A DNA stretch of 64,000 bases from Phycisphaerae bacterium (GTDB lineage Bacteria > Chloroflexota > Anaerolineae > 4572-78 > J111), in assembly GCA_028285035.1 (NCBI GenBank), contig JANQQF010000035.1, positions 8,290 through 72,289 on the forward strand, read 5' to 3'. How positions within the stretch are numbered: the stretch's first letter is position 1; every line of letters starts with the position of its first letter. The translations under genes and the position numbers were made by a program. This document shows, in pieces, positions 8,495 to 15,281 of this stretch. Under the pieces are notes generated by a model. That model was not told where the DNA came from. It did not search any database and saw only the letters and a program-made list of their open reading frames with translations.

Positions 8495-9025
8495 ATGACA
8501 GATACTCAATGGCCTCGCTGGGAGGTCTTCAAGCAAGATACACCAAACAAGCCACATCAGGCGGTGGGCACGGTCCACGCGGCGGACCCGGAACACGCCT
8601 TGCTCAATGCTCGGAATGTATTTGTCCGACGCCCCAAGGCTGTCAGCTTGTGGGTGGTACAGGCTAAAGACATATTCTCGATGACCGCAGAGGAGCTAGA
8701 GGAAAATCCCAACTGGGCAGAAGAAGAAATCGCGGATGGGGCCGAGACACAAGCCTTCACCGTTTTTCAAAAAGTTAGTCATCGCCGAACGATGACCTTT
8801 GTCGATTATACGGGCGAAGTTGAAGCAGTATCGGCCAAGCAAGCGCTCGTAAAAGCGATAGAAACATTTGCAGATCAACCCACCCTAACTTGGTGGATTG
8901 TGCCGACCTCAGCCATTGTTCGCAGTGAGCCGGATGTGGTCGAAAGCTGGTTTGCCCCAGCGGCGACAAAAACGTACAAGCAACAGTCGGCGTATGGTTT
9001 TGTACGGGTAGAGCAAAAGAAATAG
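8495..9025 (+). CDS. paaB: 1,2-phenylacetyl-CoA epoxidase subunit B, two PaaB units in tandem
   Basis: PaaB is the small structural subunit of the phenylacetyl-CoA epoxidase, normally about 95-115 residues. This protein has 176 and contains two PaaB-like units. The first (about residues 6-72) starts WPRWEVFKQ and ends with the typical W.V...I..(T)..E motif (LWVVQAKDIFSMTAEE). The second (about 90-160) repeats the layout from AFTVFQKV to WWIVPTSAIVRSEPD. The ATG at 8495 is chosen because GGAG lies just upstream and the homologous start MTDTQWPRWEVF follows. It is followed by paaC and paaD on the same strand. Confidence 0.9.
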   Translation: MTDTQWPRWEVFKQDTPNKPHQAVGTVHAADPEHALLNARNVFVRRPKAVSLWVVQAKDIFSMTAEELEENPNWAEEEIADGAETQAFTVFQKVSHRRTMTFVDYTGEVEAVSAKQALVKAIETFADQPTLTWWIVPTSAIVRSEPDVVESWFAPAATKTYKQQSAYGFVRVEQKK

Positions 9026-9027
9026 TA

Positions 9028-9109
9028 CAGACAGAATAAATTCTGTGGCTAGTACAAGAAACAGGCTTCAAGCCTGTTTGATTTCATAGCAGTAGATTTT
9101 AATCTATCG
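9028..9109. repeat. Triple-hairpin dispersed repeat, copy 1
   Basis: An 82-bp element made of three consecutive small palindromes (CAGAATAAATTCTG, CAGGCTTCAAGCCTG, GTAGATTTTAATCTA). It aligns without gaps to 27061-27142, 66 of 82 positions identical by hand. It lies between paaB and paaC. Its function is unknown; it looks like a REP-type or MITE-type palindromic element. Confidence 0.8.
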
Positions 9110-9151
9110 ATTATACCTGGTTAATGAATAGTATTGAGATAGGACAATTCA

Positions 9152-9907
9152 ATGGATGTTCAATTAAAAAGTGCCTTGGCCTTTCGTTTGACGGCTCTGG
9201 CGGATGATGAATTGATTTTGGCGCACCGTGACTCGGAATGGACGGGGCACGCGCCGATTTTAGAGGAAGATATTGCGTTGGCTAATATCGCGCAGGATGA
9301 GTTGGGGCACGCCACGGTCTTCTATGGACTGCTGCGTGATCTGACGGGCGATGATCCGGACCAAATGGCTTTCTTCCGTGACGCCCCCGCCTTTCGTAAT
9401 GTCCAACTGGTCGAACTCCCCAAAGGCGACTGGGCCTTCACAATGCTGCGACAATATCTATTTGATGCCTACGAATACGTTTTGATGCCTGCTCTGGCCG
9501 AAAGTCAGTACGAGCCACTGGCCGATGCCACGGCAAAAATCCGGCAGGAGGAAATTTACCACCTACGTCACAGTCACGTTTGGGTCGAACGGCTGGGTTT
9601 AGGCACCGAGGAGTCGAATCGCCGAATGCAAGATGCGCTCAATGTGCTGTGGCCCTATCAGGCCCAACTTTTCACCCCTGCCGCCGAAGATCAAGCTTTG
9701 ATCGAGGCAGGCTATTTCCCCAACGTCAACCTCCTCGAAGCCCAATGGCGTAATATCGTTCGTCCCCATCTGGATGCGGCTGAATTGACGATCCCCGATG
9801 ACAGCCCACTGGTTGAGGTTGACCGCAGCCAGCATAGTGAACATCTGACGGCACTTTTGGCCGATATGCAAAAGGTCGCTCGGTGGGAGCCTGAGGGGGA
9901 TTGGTAG
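9152..9907 (+). CDS. paaC: 1,2-phenylacetyl-CoA epoxidase structural subunit C
   Basis: A 251-residue PaaC, the non-catalytic ferritin-like partner that pairs with PaaA in the epoxidase core. It starts MDVQLKSALAFRLTALADDE and keeps the family segment IAQDELGHATVFYGLL (residues 46-61) and EEIYHLRHSHVWVERL in the second helix pair. Length fits the family. Upstream lies a repeat-containing gap of 126 bp after paaB, and paaD follows 38 bp downstream behind an AAGGAGG site. Confidence 0.95.
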   Translation: MDVQLKSALAFRLTALADDELILAHRDSEWTGHAPILEEDIALANIAQDELGHATVFYGLLRDLTGDDPDQMAFFRDAPAFRNVQLVELPKGDWAFTMLRQYLFDAYEYVLMPALAESQYEPLADATAKIRQEEIYHLRHSHVWVERLGLGTEESNRRMQDALNVLWPYQAQLFTPAAEDQALIEAGYFPNVNLLEAQWRNIVRPHLDAAELTIPDDSPLVEVDRSQHSEHLTALLADMQKVARWEPEGDW

Positions 9908-9945
9908 GCAAGGGAGCAAAGTAGTAAGGTTACAAGGAGGTTGTT

Positions 9946-10425
9946 ATGTTAACTGAACAAGTTATTTGGGATGCATTGCAAGAGGTGAAAGACCCAGAAA
10001 TTCCGGTGGTGTCGCTGGTCGAGATGGGGATTGTGCGAGAGGTTGACCTAGAAGAAGATCGCGTACAAGTCCAGATGACCCCAACCTTTTCCGGTTGCCC
10101 CGCCTTGCGTGAGATGGAGCGGCTGATTGAGGAAAAGTTACTTGAGGTCGGAGCCGAGGCGGTCGAGGTGAAGGTCTTACTCAAGCCTGCCTGGACCAGC
10201 GATTGGATCACCGATGAAGGCCGGGCCAAGCTCAAAGGCTTTGGCCTACAGCCCCCCCACAAACACGGTGGCAACATTGTCCAAACCTTCTTTGAAACCG
10301 TCACCTGCCCTCGCTGCGACTCTCCAAACACGACCCTCAAAAATAGCTTCGGCTCAACGCTGTGTCGCTCGATTTGGGTTTGCAATAGTTGCCTGGAGCC
10401 ATTCGAGCAATTTAAGGCGCTGTAG
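9946..10425 (+). CDS. paaD: PaaD, Fe-S/maturation protein of phenylacetyl-CoA epoxidase
   Basis: A 159-residue PaaD. The N-terminal MIP18/DUF59-like domain is clear (VKDPEIPVVSLVEMG, TFSGCPAL with Cys51). The C-terminal metal-binding module has CPRC (Cys121, Cys124), Cys140 and a CNSC pair (Cys146, Cys149). PaaD is needed for epoxidase maturation, probably of its iron site. A strong AAGGAGG ribosome-binding site precedes the ATG. PaaE, usually next, is absent. A cyclase-family gene follows instead. Confidence 0.95.
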   Translation: MLTEQVIWDALQEVKDPEIPVVSLVEMGIVREVDLEEDRVQVQMTPTFSGCPALREMERLIEEKLLEVGAEAVEVKVLLKPAWTSDWITDEGRAKLKGFGLQPPHKHGGNIVQTFFETVTCPRCDSPNTTLKNSFGSTLCRSIWVCNSCLEPFEQFKAL

Positions 10426-10487
10426 AATAATCTATCCACAGATTGACACGGATAAACAACCTAGTCCTCACTTTTTAGGAGTCCCCA

Positions 10488-11249
10488 ATGAAAATATTTG
10501 ACCTCAACGTGCCCCTAGAAGATAGCCCCAGCGAGCCACTTCCCGTCAAAGTCGAACATCAAACGCACGAGGAAAGTGCGGCCTTTATGGCAAGCTTTTT
10601 TGAGGCGACGGTGGATGACTTGCCGGAAGGGCAAGGCTGGGCCAATGATAACATCACCATGAACGCGCACAGCGGTACGCACGTTGACGCACCGTGGCAC
10701 TATTACCCGACCAGTGCTGGCCGTCGCGCCCGCACCATCGATGAGTTGCCCCTGGAGTGGTTTTACGGGGATGGCGTGGTGTTGGATATGCGACACAAGC
10801 CACGCGGTGGGCTGATTAGTGCCGAGGAAGTGCAAGAGGCGCTGGGCAAAATCGACTACACTCTCAAACCGGGCGACATCGTGATGATCCAAACCGATGC
10901 CGACAAATTGTGGGGGCAAGCCGAATATTTTCAGGCTGGGGCTGGAATGAGTGCTGAGGCTACTCGATGGCTTATCGAGCAAGGCATTCGGGTGATGGGC
11001 ATCGACACCTGGGGGTGGGATCAACCCTTCTGGGCAATGAAAGAACGCTTCAAAGAAACGGGTGACCCCAGCGTGATCTGGGAAGCACATCGGGTCGGCA
11101 TCGAGGCAGAGTATTGCCAAATTGAAAAGCTCGCCAACCTTGACAAACTCCCTCGCCCCACTGGCTTCAAAGTCTCCTGTTTCCCGGTCAAACTAGCCGG
11201 TGGGAGTGCAGGCTGGACCCGGGTAGTGGCCATGTTTGAGGGTTTGTAG
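10488..11249 (+). CDS. Cyclase-family (kynurenine formamidase-like) metal hydrolase
   Basis: A 253-residue protein of the cyclase / KynB-like family (PF04199 type), metal-dependent amide or ester hydrolases. The signature HSGTHVDAPWHY (His61, His65, Asp67, His71) supplies the metal ligands. A second ordered stretch, KPGDIVMIQTD followed by a GIDTWGWDQPF segment, matches the family core. It follows paaD by 62 bp with an AGGAG site and may be part of the same transcript. Whether it acts on a ring-cleavage or aromatic amide intermediate cannot be told. A kynurenine role is not supported by neighbours. Confidence 0.88.
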   Translation: MKIFDLNVPLEDSPSEPLPVKVEHQTHEESAAFMASFFEATVDDLPEGQGWANDNITMNAHSGTHVDAPWHYYPTSAGRRARTIDELPLEWFYGDGVVLDMRHKPRGGLISAEEVQEALGKIDYTLKPGDIVMIQTDADKLWGQAEYFQAGAGMSAEATRWLIEQGIRVMGIDTWGWDQPFWAMKERFKETGDPSVIWEAHRVGIEAEYCQIEKLANLDKLPRPTGFKVSCFPVKLAGGSAGWTRVVAMFEGL

Positions 11250-11300
11250 GGCAAAGTCGCAAGGTAGCAGAGGCGCAGGGTAGCAAGGTAAAAATGCGTT

Positions 11301-11364
11301 GGACAGGATTTACAAGATTGATAAGATTTTTTCTGTTATCTTGAGCATCCTGTAAATCCTGTCC
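11301..11364. repeat. Dispersed palindrome, GGACAGGATTTACA family, copy 1
   Basis: The terminal inverted repeat GGACAGGATTTACA (11301-11314) pairs with TGTAAATCCTGTCC (11351-11364). A related copy occurs at 52164-52224. It lies between convergent genes and may also act as a terminator, because each strand has a T-rich part in the centre. Confidence 0.75.
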
Positions 11365-11370
11365 AAAATT

Positions 11371-11922
11371 TTAGGGTTTGGCCTTAGGCGATTTGGTATT
11401 ATCCGTCGCAGGCCACCGCCCTTCCACTGCAGGCAAGATGGTCTCCTTACCCGTCATTCGATCAACAGTCATTGCGTACACTGTCACTTGATCGAGCCTA
11501 GGATAAAATCCCTTGGGCCGTCCAATATCCTCATCGGCATATTTCTGCATCAGGGCATCAAAGAAAGCCGTTTTTTGATCCGTATCCTCAACAATCCGGA
11601 TATGCCCAAACGCTACCACGCTACGGTAAGCAACTGAGGTATCACACTCGAAGCGACCGTAAGGAAACACCTCCCCCGGCTCATCGATCTCAAAACAGGC
11701 TTTTGAGACTTGCTCGACGTTGCGTCGCAGATGACCTCGCGCTTGGGTGTTGTGGGTCCAAATCTCGCTGTTCATCCAAACATACAAAAGTGGCACGATA
11801 TACGGCCAGCCATCCGCATCAACCGTCGCAAATCGCCCCGAGTAGGCCGTCGCGATCATCTCGTGAATATGCTCTTCGGACATCAATTTGTCTTTTCGTC
11901 TGACTGGTGGTAGGTTGTTCAT
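11371..11922 (-). CDS. Pyridoxamine 5'-phosphate oxidase-like flavin-binding protein
   Basis: A 183-residue split-barrel protein of the PNPOx-like / nitroimidazole-resistance type, expected to bind a flavin. It begins MNNLPPVRRKDKLMSEEHI, with the typical TAYSGRFATVDADGWPYIVPL strand pair just after it, and a later DTSVAYRSVVAFGHIR segment. Its ATG overlaps the stop of the upstream sulfatase gene by 3 bp (ATGA type), so the two are translationally coupled. The substrate is unknown. The C-terminal 25 residues are Lys/Pro-rich and look disordered. Confidence 0.85.
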   Translation of the reverse strand: MNNLPPVRRKDKLMSEEHIHEMIATAYSGRFATVDADGWPYIVPLLYVWMNSEIWTHNTQARGHLRRNVEQVSKACFEIDEPGEVFPYGRFECDTSVAYRSVVAFGHIRIVEDTDQKTAFFDALMQKYADEDIGRPKGFYPRLDQVTVYAMTVDRMTGKETILPAVEGRWPATDNTKSPKAKP

Positions 11923-13559
11923 TGTGGTTTTTCTCCTGATATCCCCCGATGCCGCTTCACCACATCTGGTAAATCATCGGGCGACCAATAACCGATGAAG
12001 AGGCCATTTTTCTCCGCGCCGTAATTCCATTTAGCTGCCTCAAGCGACTCCTCAGTGCGGACTGCTCGAATTTTCCGACGCATGGCCCAATGTTCGAGAT
12101 GGCCGCGCATTTGATTGCAAACAGTCTCGTAGGCGGGATCATCTCCAAGGTCATTCAACTCCTCTGGATCATTAATCAGATCAAACAGCATAGGGCGGAA
12201 GCCATTGAAGGCGATATATTTCCATTCTTCGGTGCGAACCATCACCGCCCAGCATTGCGCTGGAGGTAAATCGAGATGATAGTTAGCTTCACGGTCGCTA
12301 TAATCAACCTCGCAAATCACATACTCCCGCCAGGCAACCTCCTGCCCGTGCAAAAGTGGGAGCAGCGATTGCCCCTCTAGCCGGAAGTGTGGCTTGCCCC
12401 CCAGCGCCTCAACAAACGTGGGGATAAAATCAAGCGATTCCACCAAACGGGTCTCGACTGTGCCCCGGGTGGCATCGGCTTCGGGGCTAGGATCGACGAT
12501 GATGAGTGGAATCCGAACCACGGCCTCGTGAAAGAAATCTTTTTCGCTCAACCAATGATCACCAAGATAATCGCCGTGGTCGCTGGTGAAGACAATCATG
12601 GTTTGGTCGAGCTGGCCTCGGGCTTCCAGAAAATCGAGCAAGCGCCCAACGTGGTCATCAATCTGCTTAATTAAGCCCATGTAGGGTGGAATAACGGCAT
12701 CACGCATCTGACTATCACGTGAAAAGTGTTGGCTGGGCAGGTGATTCATCATGGCCGCTAGAACAGGATGGGTGTTCTCTCGCTCAGTGTCACTTCGATT
12801 AACCGGGATGACATCTTCTACGCCATACATATTGTGATATGGGTCAGGAGCGATATAGGGCCAGTGGGGTTTGATGTAACTCACGTGAAGGCACCAGGGT
12901 GTTTTACCCGCCTCCTCAATAAATTCCATCGCCCGATTGGTGGTGTAGGCCGTTTCGGAGTGCTCTTCTTTGATATTGGCCGGATATTTGGCCGCTTGAT
13001 TAAACCAACCACTGAGAAAATTCCCATCCTCATCCAGCACGCTGTTGGCGTGAGTATGCCAAGGATTGTCGCCCTCATAGCCAAGCGAGCGCAGGTATTG
13101 ATTGTAGGTGGTGTTCTTGCTGCGCTCATCATTGGGATGCAGGCCATCGTCCCGCCAGTAGGGTTCAAAGGCCCCTTGGGCCAGCCGCTGTCCAGCCGGC
13201 GACTCTGGATCAATGCCGACGCGAGCCATTCCCTCACGATCAGGAACCATGTGAGTTTTCCCACTCAAGACGGTACGCACCCCCAGTTCAGCTAAATAGT
13301 CCCCCAGAAACTGCTCCCCAATTTGCAGCGGAATCAGATTTAGGGAAGCGCCGGTGGAGGAAACGTAACGTCCGGTGTACATCGAGGCCCGAGCGGGGCC
13401 ACAAATGGGGGACTGAACATAGGCCCGATCAAATCGAACGCCCATTGCAGCCAGGCGGTCAATGTTGGGTGTCTCAATGTGGGGATGACCATAGCAGGAC
13501 AAATAGTCCCAACGCAACTGATCACACATGATAAACAGAACATTTTTTGTTTTAGCCAT
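11919..13559 (-). CDS. Type I sulfatase (formylglycine-dependent)
   Basis: A 546-residue sulfatase of the alkaline-phosphatase superfamily that would hydrolyse a sulfate ester. It has the N-terminal metal-binding FIMCDQLRWDYL, the active-site motif CGPAR with Cys53 as the residue converted to formylglycine, and FTSDHGDYLGDHWL, which supplies further metal ligands. The frame runs further upstream to 13667, but that would bury it in the isomerase gene. The ATG at 13559 gives the family start MAKTKNVLFIMCD and an 8-bp overlap with the upstream stop. No signal peptide is seen, so it is probably cytoplasmic. No formylglycine-generating enzyme is in the window. Confidence 0.92.
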   Translation of the reverse strand: MAKTKNVLFIMCDQLRWDYLSCYGHPHIETPNIDRLAAMGVRFDRAYVQSPICGPARASMYTGRYVSSTGASLNLIPLQIGEQFLGDYLAELGVRTVLSGKTHMVPDREGMARVGIDPESPAGQRLAQGAFEPYWRDDGLHPNDERSKNTTYNQYLRSLGYEGDNPWHTHANSVLDEDGNFLSGWFNQAAKYPANIKEEHSETAYTTNRAMEFIEEAGKTPWCLHVSYIKPHWPYIAPDPYHNMYGVEDVIPVNRSDTERENTHPVLAAMMNHLPSQHFSRDSQMRDAVIPPYMGLIKQIDDHVGRLLDFLEARGQLDQTMIVFTSDHGDYLGDHWLSEKDFFHEAVVRIPLIIVDPSPEADATRGTVETRLVESLDFIPTFVEALGGKPHFRLEGQSLLPLLHGQEVAWREYVICEVDYSDREANYHLDLPPAQCWAVMVRTEEWKYIAFNGFRPMLFDLINDPEELNDLGDDPAYETVCNQMRGHLEHWAMRRKIRAVRTEESLEAAKWNYGAEKNGLFIGYWSPDDLPDVVKRHRGISGEKPQ

Positions 13560-13935
13560 TGGGTACGCCTTCAAGGGGGATGTTGTTTTTGGTAAGGGCA
13601 ATGCCGTGCAACAGCTCTTTGATGTCGGTCGAGAGGGCAATGTAGCCATTATCAACCTCATCGGCAAAGGTCTCTTCTAGCACCTTCATCACCCGCTGGG
13701 ACATCTCTTCTTTTTTCTCAACCGTTCGTCCCTCACGAATCAGCAGCGCGACGTGGATAAATTTATAACCCTCATGACCATCGGCCAATCGATATTCCGT
13801 ATGGCGAATGGCCCGGCTTTTTAACCCTTTCATTCGTACTACACCCGTTGCCAGCATTTCCTCGTGCAACCGAGCAAAAAGATCTTGGATGTCAAACTCC
13901 AGATTGTCACTATATTCCATGATAATATTTGGCAT
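13552..13935 (-). CDS. 5-carboxymethyl-2-hydroxymuconate Delta-isomerase
   Basis: A 127-residue tautomerase-fold enzyme of the homoprotocatechuate meta-cleavage route (HpcD/HpaF type). It starts MPNIIMEYSDNL, leaving the N-terminal Pro after Met removal that acts as general base in this superfamily. Family length (about 125) and the segment KFIHVALLIREGRT also fit. AAAGGAA lies ahead of the ATG. It leads the minus-strand group with the sulfatase and PNPOx-like genes. A flavin reductase of the HpaC kind lies about 0.8 kb away, but the ring-cleavage dioxygenase and other pathway genes are not present here. Confidence 0.9.
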   Translation of the reverse strand: MPNIIMEYSDNLEFDIQDLFARLHEEMLATGVVRMKGLKSRAIRHTEYRLADGHEGYKFIHVALLIREGRTVEKKEEMSQRVMKVLEETFADEVDNGYIALSTDIKELLHGIALTKNNIPLEGVPNG

Positions 13936-14021
13936 GATATATTCCTTTGAAATGTGTTAGCAGAGGTAACCACTTTCTCAAATGATACGCAGAACAAAAA
14001 CCAGAGCAAAATGGGGTTATA

Positions 14022-14564
14022 TTAGAATCTGAATGCGGCCAGAATGAACCAAAAAATCCCTAAGCCAAAACAAAGCGCATTTGCTAAAAAAATGAGGATC
14101 GTGGCAAAAAAGGTGAATGTATTACGATGATAATTAATATATGTAACGATGGCACTTAACCAAGAAAAAATCATCAGATGTGAAGAAATGGCCAAACCGG
14201 CGATGCAGCCAGAAAAATAAACCAAAAATTGGAAGGGTGTCAAGGCAATCAGATTAGCCAAAAGCAGGGCAACAATTGTGGCAAAGTGGATGACCAAAAA
14301 CACAGTTTCCCCTTCTGATAGATAACGCCGCGCATAGCGCAGAAAATAGAAAAAAGGATGTTGATCTGGATCAGTCACCAACTTAGGCTCAGAGGCAACA
14401 CACAACGCATCTGCTAAATCTTGAACGGCCTGTTCTGCCTCAATTAATTTCACCCGATTCATCTCAGCGTAATGGCGCACAGCTTCTGGATGCTTGCCCG
14501 CCATAATTAGAGCTGACAACTTTTGATATTTTATCTGTCGTAATATTTGAGGGTGCATAGCCAT
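14022..14564 (-). CDS. Membrane protein with N-terminal L7/L12-like helical segment
   Basis: A 180-residue protein of unknown function. Residues about 12-52 (KLSALIMAGKHPEAVRHYAE followed by MNRVKLIEAEQAVQDL) resemble the C-terminal fold of ribosomal protein L7/L12 (K.EAIKLYRE..G..LKEAK..V). After a linker come about four hydrophobic helices (roughly residues 85-175). Short membrane proteins with such an appended segment are common as uncharacterised genes. A second Met at codon 3 is an alternative start. An ATTATA/TATAAT hexamer lies about 57 nt upstream (14626-14621, minus strand). It is divergent from the flavin reductase. Confidence 0.75.
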   Translation of the reverse strand: MAMHPQILRQIKYQKLSALIMAGKHPEAVRHYAEMNRVKLIEAEQAVQDLADALCVASEPKLVTDPDQHPFFYFLRYARRYLSEGETVFLVIHFATIVALLLANLIALTPFQFLVYFSGCIAGLAISSHLMIFSWLSAIVTYINYHRNTFTFFATILIFLANALCFGLGIFWFILAAFRF

Positions 14565-14620
14565 AGCTAAAAGGGTGGTTTATAGGTTTGAGTTAGTCTA
14601 AATGCTGTGACACAAAACTT

Positions 14621-14626
14621 ATTATA
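14621..14626 (-). promoter_or_regulatory. Candidate -10 element for the membrane protein gene
   Basis: On the minus strand the sequence reads CTGGCTATAAT, a perfect -10 hexamer with a near-extended TG. No good -35 is seen. It lies about 57 nt ahead of the start at 14564. Confidence 0.35.
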
Positions 14627-14775
14627 GCCAGTAAATAGATGGGACCCAAAACGATTTCTACAATTGGTTTAGACAAAAGACACGTTCTTAACTCAGGCAG
14701 GTTTGCCCGCCCTCCAAAGTTCACGTATCATAGACGTGCAATCCTTTAAAAAATATCCCATTTTTAGGAGAGATC

Positions 14776-15261
14776 ATGAGCGACTTTGATCAAAAAGATT
14801 TTCGAAACGCCTGCGGTGCATTTGCCACAGGTATTACCATTGTAACAACAATGACCCCAGACGGCGAGCCTGTGGGGATGACGGCCAACAGCTTTTCATC
14901 CGTTTCATTAGATCCGCCGCTAGTGCTTTGGAGTGTCGGTAACCACGCCAACAGCTTCGATATTTTCTCAAATACCGATCATTATGCTGTGCACGTATTA
15001 CACAAAGATCAAGAAGCTCTGTCAAACCTCTTCGCCAGCCGAGGCGAGGATAAATTTGGTGAAATTGATTGGTCTAAGGGCGAATTAGGCTCACCGATTT
15101 TACCTGATTACTCCGTTTGTTTCCAATGCAAAATGGAACATGTTTATGAAGGTGGAGACCACAACATTCTGGTTGGTCGTGTCGTCGCCTATGATAATCG
15201 TAACGTTGAAGAACCCATTTTGTTCTACAAAGGTCGCTATCGACATTTGGGAGCAGCATAA
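14776..15261 (+). CDS. Flavin reductase family protein (HpaC-like)
   Basis: A 161-residue flavin reductase-like protein with the family opening FRNACGAFATGITIVTT, the FMN-contact region GMTANSFSSVSLDPPLVLWS and the C-terminal GGDHNILVGRV motif. Such proteins supply reduced FMN or FAD to two-component monooxygenases, for example 4-hydroxyphenylacetate 3-hydroxylase. TTAGGAGAG precedes the ATG. With the nearby hydroxymuconate isomerase this hints at hydroxyphenylacetate breakdown, but no large oxygenase subunit is in the window. The next gene starts 20 bp downstream. Confidence 0.9.
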   Translation: MSDFDQKDFRNACGAFATGITIVTTMTPDGEPVGMTANSFSSVSLDPPLVLWSVGNHANSFDIFSNTDHYAVHVLHKDQEALSNLFASRGEDKFGEIDWSKGELGSPILPDYSVCFQCKMEHVYEGGDHNILVGRVVAYDNRNVEEPILFYKGRYRHLGAA

Positions 15262-15281
15262 ATCAATGATGAGGTGTTGAT

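Noticed and set aside
10425..10487. Possible dispersed ATCCACAGATT-type repeat before the cyclase gene
   Set aside because: A short, imperfect match (ATCCACAGATTGACACGGAT) without clear arms or second copy in the window; not enough to call.
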